Part shown: piece by piece, positions 46,757 through 55,612 of the stretch
Numbering within the stretch: position 1 is the first letter of the stretch
Layout of the letters: each line of letters starts with the position of its first letter
Assembly: GCF_000308435.1 (NCBI RefSeq)
Contig: NZ_BAFR01000100.1
Coordinates: forward strand, 1-64,000
From: Nocardia araoensis NBRC 100135
GTDB taxonomy: Bacteria; Actinomycetota; Actinomycetes; Mycobacteriales; Mycobacteriaceae
Direction: 5' to 3'
DNA: 64,000 nucleotides
Notes under the pieces: generated by a model
Database searches by the model: none
What the model was told of the DNA's origin: nothing
The model's input: only the letters and a program-made list of their open reading frames with translations
Made by a program: the position numbers and the translations under genes

Positions 46757-47097
46757 TGATCGAGATCCTGCGCGCGGGTGACTGCATCGCCTGCGACAAA
46801 TGCGTCGACGTGTGCCCCACGAATGTCTTCGACCGTACCGACGGCGGAATCCCGGTCATCGCACGGCAATCCGATTGCCAGACCTGTTTCATGTGCGAGG
46901 CCTACTGCCCCACGGACGCGCTGTACGTCGACCCGGAGGCGACGCCGCTGGCCGATCACGACACCGTGAGCGGCGAGCACATCGGCCGCTACCGCAAGGA
47001 GATCGGCTGGGGCCGCGGCCGCAAACCCGGCAGTCTCGTCGCGGTGGGGCCGCGTCTGCCGCACGGCACTCCGCCGCCGCGGTTGTCGGAACTCTGA
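46756..47097 (+). CDS. Two-cluster ferredoxin, AprB-like
   Basis: A 113-residue protein with two complete 4Fe-4S motifs: CIACDKCVDVCP (about 13-24) and CQTCFMCEAYCP (about 42-53). A C-terminal tail of about 60 residues (YRKEIGWGRGRKPG) resembles the extension with which AprB wraps its flavoprotein subunit. The ATG overlaps the flavoprotein stop, indicating a tight stoichiometric pair. It probably passes electrons to or from the FAD. Confidence 0.85.
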   Translation: MIEILRAGDCIACDKCVDVCPTNVFDRTDGGIPVIARQSDCQTCFMCEAYCPTDALYVDPEATPLADHDTVSGEHIGRYRKEIGWGRGRKPGSLVAVGPRLPHGTPPPRLSEL

Positions 47098-47113
47098 AGA
47101 ACGAAAGCGAATC

Positions 47114-48106
47114 ATGCGCAAACTTCGGCTGATCGTGCCCGCTGTCGTGTCCGCCCTGCTGCTGGCTCTCACCGGCTGCGGGTCGGACGACGCGGGCTCG
47201 GCGACCCGCGCCGAGATCAAGATCCTTCGCATCGGCACCATCGGCACCGGCAACGTGCTGACCGGACCGGTCGGCTTCGCCCATCAGCGCGGGGCGCTGC
47301 TGCCCGCGCTGAAGCCGCTGGGGGTGGACGCCATCGAGGTCTACAGCTTCCCCAACGGCCCGGATTTGAATCAGGCGCTGGTCGGCGGCCGCCTCGACGT
47401 CGCGACCTACGGTGACACGCCCGCCTTGGTCGCGCGCGGCAGCGGGTTGAAGACGCGGTTGCTCGCCATCGCGGCGGTGAACTACAACGCGGGTGTGGTG
47501 GCCAAGGATCCGGCGATCCGGACCTTGAAGGATCTGGCGGGCAAGAAGGTCGGCGTACAGTCCGGTTCCTATATCGACCGCTATCTGCAGGGAGCGCTGA
47601 AGGCCGAGGGGATCCAGGCGCAGTTGGTGCATCTGCTGGCGACCGACGCGGAGGCGCCGCTCAACGGCGGGGACATCGCGGCGGTCGCGTTGCCGGATGT
47701 GAACCCGTCGTCGTTCTTCCACGCGTTCCTGGCCAAGGGCTTCCACCAGGTCGACTCCATTCACGACAACCACCCCGAGCTGGCGGGGACCAGTTCCTCG
47801 GTCAGCAGCCAGGACTTCCTCGACAGCCACCCCCAATTCGGTAGAGCGTGGCAGTCGGTGATCGTCGAGGCCAACCGGTATGCCAAAGAGCATTGGGACG
47901 ACTACGTGAACTACGAGGTGTCCCAGTCCAAATCGCCGGAAGCGGTGGTGCGTGCCACCGCACGCGAAAGCTACATCCCCGACGAGATCTTCGCGCCGCT
48001 GGGCATCCAGTTGCTGACGGGAACCAAGCAGTTCCTGGTGGACCAGAAGAAGATCCGGGAGGATTTCGGTTTGGAGAAGTGGTTCTACCGGCCCGAGCAG
48101 AGCTAG
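47114..48106 (+). CDS. ABC substrate-binding lipoprotein, SsuA type
   Basis: A 330-residue exported receptor. The lipoprotein signal ends ALTGCG, with the lipidated Cys near residue 23. The mature part is a type II periplasmic-binding fold of the aliphatic sulfonate/nitrate-type group: LRIGTIGTGNVLTGPVGF, LVGGRLDVATYGDTPAL, DLAGKKVGVQSGSY. It captures the ligand for the upstream permease and ATPase. Gap to the ferredoxin gene is 16 bp, so it belongs to the same operon. Confidence 0.88.
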   Translation: MRKLRLIVPAVVSALLLALTGCGSDDAGSATRAEIKILRIGTIGTGNVLTGPVGFAHQRGALLPALKPLGVDAIEVYSFPNGPDLNQALVGGRLDVATYGDTPALVARGSGLKTRLLAIAAVNYNAGVVAKDPAIRTLKDLAGKKVGVQSGSYIDRYLQGALKAEGIQAQLVHLLATDAEAPLNGGDIAAVALPDVNPSSFFHAFLAKGFHQVDSIHDNHPELAGTSSSVSSQDFLDSHPQFGRAWQSVIVEANRYAKEHWDDYVNYEVSQSKSPEAVVRATARESYIPDEIFAPLGIQLLTGTKQFLVDQKKIREDFGLEKWFYRPEQS

Positions 48107-48179
48107 CCCGGCAGGCGCTTCGACGCCCCGGTGGTCCGGTGGTGCCGGATCGCCGGGACCAACCATCGGGAGGGAGTTC

Positions 48180-48950
48180 ATGGCGGAGATCGCCGAGTGG
48201 GCGCGGCAGCGGTCGTGGGGTGTGCGGCTGGAGTGGGGTGTGATGGGCGCGGCGGCGCTGGCGTCGGAGTGCGCGTGTGTGGTGGTGGTCGACGTTCTGT
48301 CGTTCACGACGTCGGTGTCGGTCGCGGTGGAAGCGGGGACGCGGGTGCTGCCCTACCCGTGGCGGGACGGCGCTGCCGCGGAGTTCGCCGCGCGGCACGG
48401 CGCGGAGTTGGCGGTGGGTCGGCGAGCGGTGTCGGAGCGGCAGCCGTGGTCGTTGTCTCCGGCGGCGTTGCGGCGCGCGCCGGTCGCCGAGCGGCTCGTG
48501 CTGCCCTCGCCCAACGGTTCTGCCATCTCCGCGGCGGTCAGTGGTGTGCCGGTGGTAGCCGCGTGCTTGCGTAACGCGGGTGCGGTCGCTGCTTGGATCG
48601 CCGGGCGGGGATGGGGAAACGCGCGGCAGCCGGTCGCTGTGATCGCGGCCGGTGAGCACTGGCCGGGCCGTGACGAACTGCGGCCCGCCGTGGAGGACTG
48701 GCTCGGTGCGGGGGCGGTCGCCGCGGCACTGGCGCGCTGTGGAGCGGGGCCGCTGTCTCCGGAAGCGTATGCGGCCGCAGCGGCGCACGACGGGATCGCC
48801 GACGTCGCGGCGCTGATCCGGGATTGTGCTTCCGGCCGGGAGCTGTCCGAGGGCGGGTTCGCGCAGGATGTCGCGGTGGCCACCGAACTCGGATGCAGCG
48901 CGGTGGTGCCGGTGCTGATCGACGGATCGTTCGTCGACGCGGCACGGTAA
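48180..48950 (+). CDS. 2-phosphosulfolactate phosphatase (ComB) family protein
   Basis: A 256-residue protein with ComB-family blocks: VVVVDVLSFTTSVSVAVEAG (Asp-rich active-site strand), LPSPNGSA and VIAAGEHW. ComB hydrolyses 2-phosphosulfolactate to sulfolactate in coenzyme M synthesis; bacterial homologues often have unproven roles. It begins 73 bp after the receptor gene with GGGAGGGAG in front of its ATG. A C3-sulfonate phosphatase fold next to a sulfonate-type transporter supports an organosulfur theme. Confidence 0.78.
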   Translation: MAEIAEWARQRSWGVRLEWGVMGAAALASECACVVVVDVLSFTTSVSVAVEAGTRVLPYPWRDGAAAEFAARHGAELAVGRRAVSERQPWSLSPAALRRAPVAERLVLPSPNGSAISAAVSGVPVVAACLRNAGAVAAWIAGRGWGNARQPVAVIAAGEHWPGRDELRPAVEDWLGAGAVAAALARCGAGPLSPEAYAAAAAHDGIADVAALIRDCASGRELSEGGFAQDVAVATELGCSAVVPVLIDGSFVDAAR

Positions 48951-48970
48951 CGGTGAAGCGTGGCGGGGGG

Positions 48971-49588
48971 CTAGGGGTGGGGCCCGATCAGCCCGATCGC
49001 GGATTCGACCGCCACGTCGATGATGTCGGCGATGTCGTCGCCGTCTTCCACGGTGGTGGCGATGAGTTCCCGGAAGCCACCGAAGAGGATGGTGGCCACC
49101 TGGCGGGATGGCGGGCGCAGGCCTGCGGCCGCGAATTCCGGTGTGTCGGCGAGTTTTTGGATGAGTGTCACGAACGCTTCGCCGACCTCGCGCTGCAACT
49201 GCCGGGTGTCGTCACCGAGGGCGGGAACGACACGGATCCAGCTGAGGGTCAGGGAGGGTTCGTGTTGTGCGGTGTGTATCCACGCTTCGATGGCTTGGCG
49301 AACCTGGGTGCGCCAGGGCATGTGCGGGTCGACTGCGGCATCGATCCGCTGGATCATGTCCTTGTGGTGCTCGCTGAGCAGGGCGATGAAGCAGTCCTGT
49401 TTGCTGGTGAAGTGCTCGTAGAAGGTGCGGCGCGAGGTGCGGGCGTGCCGGACCACGTCGGCGACGGTCGTGTCCTGGTAGCCGCGTTCGCGCACGGCGG
49501 CGGCCATGGCGTCGAGCAGGCGGCGGCGGAACCCCGAATCCGGGCCGTTGTCGGCGGAGGTGCGGGGTACGGGCGCGGCGCGGGTCAC
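48971..49588 (-). CDS. TetR family regulator downstream of the monooxygenase operon
   Basis: A 205-residue regulator starting at GTG 49588. The helix-turn-helix lies at about 30-65 (TTVADVVRHARTSRRTFYEHF). The C-terminal domain is helical (VATILFGGFRELI). It is 61 bp after the FAD monooxygenase gene on the same strand and converges on the ComB-like gene. It is the obvious candidate to bind the GTACC palindromes upstream of the operon. Confidence 0.85.
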   Translation of the reverse strand: MTRAAPVPRTSADNGPDSGFRRRLLDAMAAAVRERGYQDTTVADVVRHARTSRRTFYEHFTSKQDCFIALLSEHHKDMIQRIDAAVDPHMPWRTQVRQAIEAWIHTAQHEPSLTLSWIRVVPALGDDTRQLQREVGEAFVTLIQKLADTPEFAAAGLRPPSRQVATILFGGFRELIATTVEDGDDIADIIDVAVESAIGLIGPHP

Positions 49589-49649
49589 GAGAATCAGGTT
49601 AGTTACTCCTTTCCGTTCGTCGCTTCCGGCCCGAGCCCGCGGCCGGATG

Positions 49650-51158
49650 TCAGGGCGTGGATTGCCCGGAATCGTGTCCCGATGCCACCGCGTGGTCCTC
49701 GCCGGACGGTGTGCCGCCACGGGTGAAGCGGATGGTGCCGTCGTCGATGCGGCCGTAGCGGAGGGTGAGCACGTCGTGGGCATAGCTCATGCCCAGCCGC
49801 CACGGAGCCCGGGAGCCCGCTTTGGGGAATCGGTCGATGTCGCGCAGGACGTAACCGGCCTGGAAGTCCAGCAGCGGCGTGGGTGTCACGGCGGGGTCGG
49901 GCCAAGGGGTGGTCTGCCGGTAGCCGCCCGCGTCCATGTGCCGCAGCAGTCGGCAGACGAATTCGCTGACCAGATCGGCTTTCAGTGTCCAGGACGCGTT
50001 GGTGTAGCCGATGGTGAACGCGAAGTTCGGCACGCCGCTGAGCATCATGCCCTTGTAGGCCATCGTTTGCGGCAGCTGCACCTCGTGCCCGTCCACGGTG
50101 AGGCGGATTCCGCCGAGCGCGAGCAGTCGCAGGCCGGTCGCGGTCACCACCACGTCGGCGTCGAGTTCACGTCCGGAGGCCAGGCGCAGCCCGTTCGCGG
50201 TGAACCGGTCGATACGATCGGTGACCACCGTGGCGCGTCCGTCGCGGATCGCGCGGAACAGGTCGCCGTCGGGGACCAGGCACAGCCGCTGGTCCCACGG
50301 TTGGTAGACGGGTTTGAAGTGGGTGTCGACGTCATAGCCCGCGGGCAGTTGCTTGACGGTCAGGTTGCGGATGAACTTGCGCATCCGCTGGGGCTGTCGT
50401 CTGCTCAGCTGGTAGATCAGCGTGCTGACCAGCACGTTCTTCCACCGGACCACGGTGTAGGCCCGTTTCGGTCCCAGTAGTGCGCGCAGCCGGTTGGCCA
50501 GGGCGTCGCGCGCGGGCACCGGGAGGATGTAGGTCGGGGAGCGTTGCAGCATCGTCACGTGCGCGGCGGTGTCGGTCAGTGCGGGTACCAGGGTGACCGC
50601 GGTGGCGCCGCTGCCGATGACGACCACGCGTTTGCCCGCGTGATCGAGGTCGGTGGGCCAGTGCTGCGGGTGCACCAGCCGTCCGCGGAAGTCGCCGATT
50701 CCGGCGAACTGCGGGGTGTAGCCCTCGTCGTAGTGGTAGTAGCCGCTGCATACGAGCAGGAAGTCGCAGGTGAGTTCGCGGGTGGCTCCGTCGTGTTCGG
50801 CCAGCACCTTCCAGCGGGCTTCTGCGCTGGACCAGGACGCTTCGGTCACCCGGTGCCGGTACCGGATGAACCGGTCGATGCCGGCGTCGGTGGCCGTCTG
50901 GCGGATGTAGCGCAGGATCGCGGGACCGTCGGCGATGGCTTCTGCTTGTGTCCACGGGCGGAACCGATACCCGAGGGTGTGCATGTCGGAGTCGGAGCGC
51001 ACTCCGGGGTAGCGGAACAGGTCCCAGGTGCCGCCGAGGGTGTCGCGCGCTTCGAGGATGGCGTAGGTGCGGTGCGGGAAGGCGGCCTGCAGGTGGTGGG
51101 CCGCGCCGATACCGGACAGGCCGGCGCCGATGATGAGGACGTCGAGGTGTTCGCTCAT
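49650..51158 (-). CDS. FAD-containing monooxygenase, MymA/Baeyer-Villiger-like
   Basis: A 502-residue flavin monooxygenase: FAD motif IIGAGLSGIGAAHHL, the GGTWDLFRYPGVRSDSD block of Baeyer-Villiger-type enzymes, and NADPH motif VVVIGSGATAVTL, followed by ATG-like VVTATGLRL. It resembles mycobacterial MymA (Rv3083) and EthA in length and order. Its ATG overlaps the SDR stop (ATGA). In mycobacteria the mymA operon is linked to cell-envelope lipid modification under acid stress; here the operon also has an SDR, a hydrolase and a P450. Substrate unknown. Confidence 0.88.
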   Translation of the reverse strand: MSEHLDVLIIGAGLSGIGAAHHLQAAFPHRTYAILEARDTLGGTWDLFRYPGVRSDSDMHTLGYRFRPWTQAEAIADGPAILRYIRQTATDAGIDRFIRYRHRVTEASWSSAEARWKVLAEHDGATRELTCDFLLVCSGYYHYDEGYTPQFAGIGDFRGRLVHPQHWPTDLDHAGKRVVVIGSGATAVTLVPALTDTAAHVTMLQRSPTYILPVPARDALANRLRALLGPKRAYTVVRWKNVLVSTLIYQLSRRQPQRMRKFIRNLTVKQLPAGYDVDTHFKPVYQPWDQRLCLVPDGDLFRAIRDGRATVVTDRIDRFTANGLRLASGRELDADVVVTATGLRLLALGGIRLTVDGHEVQLPQTMAYKGMMLSGVPNFAFTIGYTNASWTLKADLVSEFVCRLLRHMDAGGYRQTTPWPDPAVTPTPLLDFQAGYVLRDIDRFPKAGSRAPWRLGMSYAHDVLTLRYGRIDDGTIRFTRGGTPSGEDHAVASGHDSGQSTP

Positions 51159-52012
51159 GCCCGCGCCCCTTTCGGCTCCCGGCTGCGCAGGCTGCGCTCG
51201 AGCAGCGCGACCACACCGTAGTAGTGGGTGGGTGTCACCCGCGCCAAGGCGTCGAACAGGTAGGCGTCGGGGCCGACGAGGATGCGGGCCTTGCCGTGTT
51301 CGACTCCGCGGCGGATGATTTCGGCCGCCTTCTGCGGCGTGGTCAGCGCCAGCGTCTCGAATTCCGCCGCCATCTGCTCGTGCGTCCGGCCCCGGCCCTC
51401 GGGGTCCTTGCGGACGCGGGCGTTGCGGGCGATGTTGGTCCTGATGCCGCCCGGGTGGACGTTCACCGCCGACACGCCGGTGCCGCGCAGTTCCTGGCGC
51501 AGGGCGTCGGTGAACCCCCGGACGGCGAATTTGGCCGCGCAGTAGGCGCTTTGATTGGGCATCCCGAGCAGCCCGAACACGCTGGAGGTGTTGACGATCA
51601 CGCCGTGGTCCTGCTCGACGAGGATGGGCAGGAAGGCGCGGGTGCCGTTGACGACTCCGTCGAAGTTGATGCGCCGCAACCATTCGTCGTCTTCGGCGAC
51701 GGCGTCGAGCACCGAGGAGGAGACCGCGACACCGGCGTTGTTGAAGACCGCGGCCAGCGGCGCGGGCAGCCAGTCGCGGACTTCGTCGGCGAAGGCGCGC
51801 TGGTCGGCGGCGTCGCGCACGTCCAGGACGCGGGTGAGCACCGGCCCGGTCAGCGACGCGGCCGTCTCCTTCAACCCGGCGTGGTCGATGTCGGCGATCG
51901 CGACGGGGGAGCCGGTGCGCGACAGTGATCGCGCGAGGCTGCGGCCGATCCCGGACGCCGCGCCGGTGATCATGACCGGGTGGCCGGACAGCGGCCTACG
52001 GGTTCGGGGCAT
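51155..52012 (-). CDS. SDR oxidoreductase, SadH-like
   Basis: A 285-residue classical short-chain dehydrogenase: TGAASGIG, VFNNAGVAVSS, catalytic Ser in NTSSVFG, and YCAAK. VNVHPGGIRTNIA and the C-terminal LFDALARVTPTHYY resemble mycobacterial SadH (Rv3085) of the mymA operon. The start overlaps the hydrolase gene by 17 bp and the stop overlaps the monooxygenase start. It probably interconverts an alcohol and a carbonyl in the same pathway. Confidence 0.87.
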   Translation of the reverse strand: MPRTRRPLSGHPVMITGAASGIGRSLARSLSRTGSPVAIADIDHAGLKETAASLTGPVLTRVLDVRDAADQRAFADEVRDWLPAPLAAVFNNAGVAVSSSVLDAVAEDDEWLRRINFDGVVNGTRAFLPILVEQDHGVIVNTSSVFGLLGMPNQSAYCAAKFAVRGFTDALRQELRGTGVSAVNVHPGGIRTNIARNARVRKDPEGRGRTHEQMAAEFETLALTTPQKAAEIIRRGVEHGKARILVGPDAYLFDALARVTPTHYYGVVALLERSLRSREPKGARA

Positions 52013-52898
52013 CGGCGGTCCTGCTTTCGGAAGTGCGAATGTGTTCGTGGATGAGGTCGGCGAGCACCGGCCACAGCGGGGCGGGCAGGTCGTGGCCCAT
52101 CCCCGCCACGGTGTGGTGGCGAGCGCCCGCGATCGCGCGAGCTGTGGCGGTGGCGCCGGTGGGGGCGACCATTCGGTCGCGGTCGCCGTGCAGCACCAGG
52201 GTCGGGGCGGTGACCGCGCGCAGCTCGCGGGTCCGGTCCCCGGATTTGAGGATGCCGGCCAGTTGCCGGCCGACGCCCGCTGCGGGCAGGGGATCACGGT
52301 CCCAGGCCCGGGTGGCTCGCGCTCGCACCGCGGACTCGTCGAACGGGTATCCGGCCGAGCGGATGTGCCGGTACATGCGCACGCTGCGATCGATGTGCTC
52401 GTCGCGGGTGCGTGCGGGCCGGGCGAACATCAACCGCCAGGTCGACCAGGCCGGGCGGCCGACGCGCGCGGCGCCGGTGGTGGACATGATCGAGGTCAGC
52501 GAGGCGACTCGGGCGCGATGGCGGGCGGCGACGGTCTGGGCGATCATTGCGCCCATCGACATGCCCACCAGATGCGCCGAGGGCAACTCGAGCGCGTCGA
52601 GCAACCCGACGGTGTCGGCGGCCAGATCGGCCAGCGTGTACTGATCGCGGTGCCAGCGCCGCCGCAGCATCTCGACCGGAGCCGGTGGCGGGAAATGCGC
52701 ATGTGTGGAGCGGCCGGCGTCGCGGTTGTCGAAACGGGTGACCTGGCAGCCGCGCGCCACCAGGAGCTCGCACAACCCGTCGGGCCATTCGTGTCCCTGC
52801 TGACCCAATCCGGCGATCAGCAGCAGCGGGGTGCCTGCGCCGCGCTGCTCGTAGGCGAGGGTGATGCCGTGACCGACGTCGGCGAACTGCTCGCTCAT
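51996..52898 (-). CDS. Alpha/beta hydrolase
   Basis: A 300-residue alpha/beta hydrolase with oxyanion region LIAGLGQQGHEW, nucleophile elbow GMSMGAM, an acidic residue in VLHGDRDRMV and the catalytic His in GMGHDLP. The triad is complete. The cap region is of moderate length. The start overlaps the P450 stop. It may hydrolyse the ester produced by the Baeyer-Villiger-like enzyme in the same operon, an inference from gene order. Confidence 0.88.
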   Translation of the reverse strand: MSEQFADVGHGITLAYEQRGAGTPLLLIAGLGQQGHEWPDGLCELLVARGCQVTRFDNRDAGRSTHAHFPPPAPVEMLRRRWHRDQYTLADLAADTVGLLDALELPSAHLVGMSMGAMIAQTVAARHRARVASLTSIMSTTGAARVGRPAWSTWRLMFARPARTRDEHIDRSVRMYRHIRSAGYPFDESAVRARATRAWDRDPLPAAGVGRQLAGILKSGDRTRELRAVTAPTLVLHGDRDRMVAPTGATATARAIAGARHHTVAGMGHDLPAPLWPVLADLIHEHIRTSESRTADAPNP

Positions 52899-54238
52899 AC
52901 CGCCGCCTCGGCGGTGCGGTCGAGCGCGTGCCCGCCGCGGGACGGCGTGCGCCGGTGGACCACGGCGCGGCCCTTCTTCGCCGGAACGAGAGCGACGCCG
53001 CGGAAATGCGTGCGTTCGTCGCGGGCGTCGGTGGGTTCGAGGGTGAAATCACGCAGCAGCGTGCGCAGGACGATGTTCATCTCCATCGTGGCGAACGCGG
53101 CGCCGATGCAGCGGCGGCTGCCGCCGCCGAACGGGATCCAGCTGAAGGTGCCCGGACGGACACCGACGAACCGGTCGGGGTCGAAGGCGCGGGCGTTGGG
53201 GAAAAGTTCCTCGTTGTCGTGCATCAGCCGGATGTTGGCCACGACCTTCTGCCCCTTGGGCAGGGTCCAGCGGCCCAGTTGCAGGGTTTCGGCCCGGACC
53301 TGGCGGAATGTCGCGTCGATGACCGGCCGCACACGCTGCACCTCCAGCAGCGTCGCCTCGCGCAGCTGCGATCCGCCCGCGTCGGCTTCGGCGGCCAAGC
53401 GGCGCAGGACATCCGGGTGTCTGCGCAGCCGTTCGATCGTCCACGACAGCGTCGTCGCGGTGGTTTCGTGCCCGGCGGTGAGCAGGGTCAGCAGTTCGTC
53501 GGCGATCTCACCGCGGGACATGGCCGAGCCGTCGTCGTAGCGTGCTTGCAGCATCATCGCCAGCACGTCGTCGCGCTCGTCGATCCGGTCGCTCGCGGCG
53601 CGGTCGATGAGTCGGCCGACGATCTCGTCGTAGCGGCGCCGGTAGGCCGCGAAGCGGGCCCACGGGCCGAACCTGCCCAGTGCCCGCTGGGGAACCGGGA
53701 CCGCGGCGAGGGCGGAGGCGACCAGGACGAGTTTGGGCAGCAGTCGGCGCAGTTCCTCGAATTCCGCGCCCTCGGCGCCGAAGACCGCGCGCAGGATCAC
53801 GTTCAGCGTGATCCGCATCATCGAGTCCATCGTGGCGAACTCGCGCCCGGACGGCCATGATGCCATCTCGCGGACGGCTTCGGCTTCGACGAGCGATTCG
53901 TACACCGCCAGCCTGCGGCCGTGGAACGGCGGGGTGAGCAGTTTGCGCTGCTTGCGGTGGTCGGCGCCGGTCAGTGCGAACAGCGAACCGGGGCCGAGGA
54001 ATTGGCCGAGGTTGACGTCGATGTTGTCGACGAGGTCGGCGCTCGCGGTGAAGAGGGCTTTGATCTCGGTGGGATCGGCGAGCACGACCGACCGGCCGAA
54101 TCGGGGCATCTGGACGGTGAAGGCCGATCCGTAACGGTCGTGCATGCGCCGCCAGGTCCGGGTGCGCCCGGCCAGGATCTGCAGGTTCTGCACGATCGGC
54201 GGGGTGGATGGCCCGTCGGGAAGTCGCACAGCGGGCAT
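52895..54238 (-). CDS. Cytochrome P450, first gene of the MymA-like operon
   Basis: A 447-residue P450 with all standard features: I-helix TAGHETTA, a K-helix EVQR fitting ExxR, and heme loop FGGGSRRCIG. The size and N-terminal PPIVQNLQILAG resemble mycobacterial CYP132/137/138-type enzymes. Its ATG has GAGGAGG 8 nt upstream. It opens the operon that continues with the hydrolase, SDR, FAD monooxygenase and TetR genes. It contrasts with the other P450 of this window, which lacks several of these residues. Confidence 0.9.
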   Translation of the reverse strand: MPAVRLPDGPSTPPIVQNLQILAGRTRTWRRMHDRYGSAFTVQMPRFGRSVVLADPTEIKALFTASADLVDNIDVNLGQFLGPGSLFALTGADHRKQRKLLTPPFHGRRLAVYESLVEAEAVREMASWPSGREFATMDSMMRITLNVILRAVFGAEGAEFEELRRLLPKLVLVASALAAVPVPQRALGRFGPWARFAAYRRRYDEIVGRLIDRAASDRIDERDDVLAMMLQARYDDGSAMSRGEIADELLTLLTAGHETTATTLSWTIERLRRHPDVLRRLAAEADAGGSQLREATLLEVQRVRPVIDATFRQVRAETLQLGRWTLPKGQKVVANIRLMHDNEELFPNARAFDPDRFVGVRPGTFSWIPFGGGSRRCIGAAFATMEMNIVLRTLLRDFTLEPTDARDERTHFRGVALVPAKKGRAVVHRRTPSRGGHALDRTAEAAV

Positions 54239-54254
54239 GCGCCCACCTCCTCGT

Positions 54255-54296
54255 GTGGTACTTCGATGTACCACTCGTACGGTACGCGCACGTACC
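54255..54296. promoter_or_regulatory. Two GTACC palindromes in the operon promoter
   Basis: GTGGTAC-N6-GTACCAC (54255-54261 and 54268-54274) and GGTACG-CGCA-CGTACC (54281-54296) share the GGTAC half-site. They lie 17-58 bp before the P450 start. Symmetry, repetition and place suit a repressor operator with two sites, probably for the TetR protein at the end of the operon. Confidence 0.65.
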
Positions 54297-54347
54297 AACT
54301 GTGGCAAGGATTACACAACGCCGATTCGCGCCGTCGCCGCGATCTCG

Positions 54348-55568
54348 TCAGGAGACGTCCCACAACGCGGCGCTGTGGACGGCGAGCAGTGCGCCGATGC
54401 GGTCGAGCGCTTCGGCGGCGGGCAACACCGCGAGGCGACGACCGTCACGCAACCGCAACGCCACACCGTCGGCGGCGACCTCCTCGGCGCCGATGATCGC
54501 CTGATACGGCACCAGTCGGTGCTCGCGGATGCGAGCGGCGAGGCTGCCGCGATCCGGCGGCGAGGACGCCACGCGCAGCCCGCGGTCGCGGCAGCGGCGC
54601 TCGAACCGCGCGGCAGCGGCGTGCTGGGCCTCGGTCACCGGCAGCACGACCACCTGGGTCGGCGCCAGCCATGCCGGGAACCGGCCGCCGTGACATTCGA
54701 TCAGATGGGCCACCGCACGCTCCACGCTGCCGATGATGCTGCGGTGCACCATGACCGGCCGGTGCGCGACGCCGTCGGCGCCGGTGTAGCGCAGGTCGAA
54801 CTGCTCGGGTTGATGGAAATCGACCTGCACGGTGGACAGGGTCGACTCCCGCCCCGCGCTGTCACGCACCTGCACATCGATCTTCGGGCCATAGAACGCC
54901 GCCTCGCCTTCCACCGCGTCGTAACCCAGACCGCGGTCGTCCAGCGCGGCGGTCAGCACGGCGATCGACCGCTCCCACAATCCCGCGGCGGCAACGTATT
55001 TCCCGCCGGGACCGGGTAGCGACAACCGGTAGCGGGCGGCCCGGATGTCCAGCGCGGCATAGGCGTCGGCGATCATCGCCAGCGCCCCGGCGACCTCGGT
55101 GGCGGCCTGCTCAGGGGTGCAGAAGATGTGCGCGTCGTTGAGCTGGATCCCGCGCACCCGGGTCAATCCGCCCAGCACGCCGGACAGTTCCGAGCGATAC
55201 ATGCCGCCCGATTCGGCGATCCGCAACGGCAATTCGCGATAGCTGTGCGCCCGGGATCGGAACATCAGCGCGTGATGGGGGCACAGGCTCGGGCGCAGCA
55301 CCACTTGCTCACCGCCGAGATCCATCGGCGGGAACATCTCGTCGCGGTAATGCCGCCAGTGGCCGGACACTTCGTAGAGTTCACGTTTGCCCAGCACCGG
55401 CGAATACACGTGGTGGTAGCCGGCGCGGCGTTCGGCGGCGCGCAGGTAGTCCTCGAGCGCCTGGCGCACGGCCGCGCCGTCCGGCAGCCAGAACGGCAGT
55501 CCCGCGCCGATGAGCGGGTCGGTGTCGAACAGATTCAGCGCACGGCCGAGGGTGCGGTGGTCGGGCAT
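54348..55568 (-). CDS. Shortened threonyl-tRNA synthetase paralogue
   Basis: A 406-residue class II synthetase with only the catalytic and anticodon-binding domains of ThrRS. Motif 2 region is MYRSELSGVLGGLTRVRG; Zn ligands are Cys96 in LRPSLCPHH, His147 in NDAHIFC and a late His in MVHRSIIGSVERA. The TGS and editing domains that precede them in ordinary ThrRS (about 640 residues) are absent, so it cannot clear Ser-tRNA by itself. The ATG at 55568 has GAGGAG close by. It is probably a second ThrRS, of the type seen with ThrRS-inhibitor resistance or low threonine. Expression is likely attenuated (see leader peptide and hairpin upstream). Confidence 0.9.
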   Translation of the reverse strand: MPDHRTLGRALNLFDTDPLIGAGLPFWLPDGAAVRQALEDYLRAAERRAGYHHVYSPVLGKRELYEVSGHWRHYRDEMFPPMDLGGEQVVLRPSLCPHHALMFRSRAHSYRELPLRIAESGGMYRSELSGVLGGLTRVRGIQLNDAHIFCTPEQAATEVAGALAMIADAYAALDIRAARYRLSLPGPGGKYVAAAGLWERSIAVLTAALDDRGLGYDAVEGEAAFYGPKIDVQVRDSAGRESTLSTVQVDFHQPEQFDLRYTGADGVAHRPVMVHRSIIGSVERAVAHLIECHGGRFPAWLAPTQVVVLPVTEAQHAAAARFERRCRDRGLRVASSPPDRGSLAARIREHRLVPYQAIIGAEEVAADGVALRLRDGRRLAVLPAAEALDRIGALLAVHSAALWDVS

Positions 55569-55612
55569 GGTGGTCTCCTCGTCGACAGGGGGCGAGTGAC
55601 CACGAGACGAAA

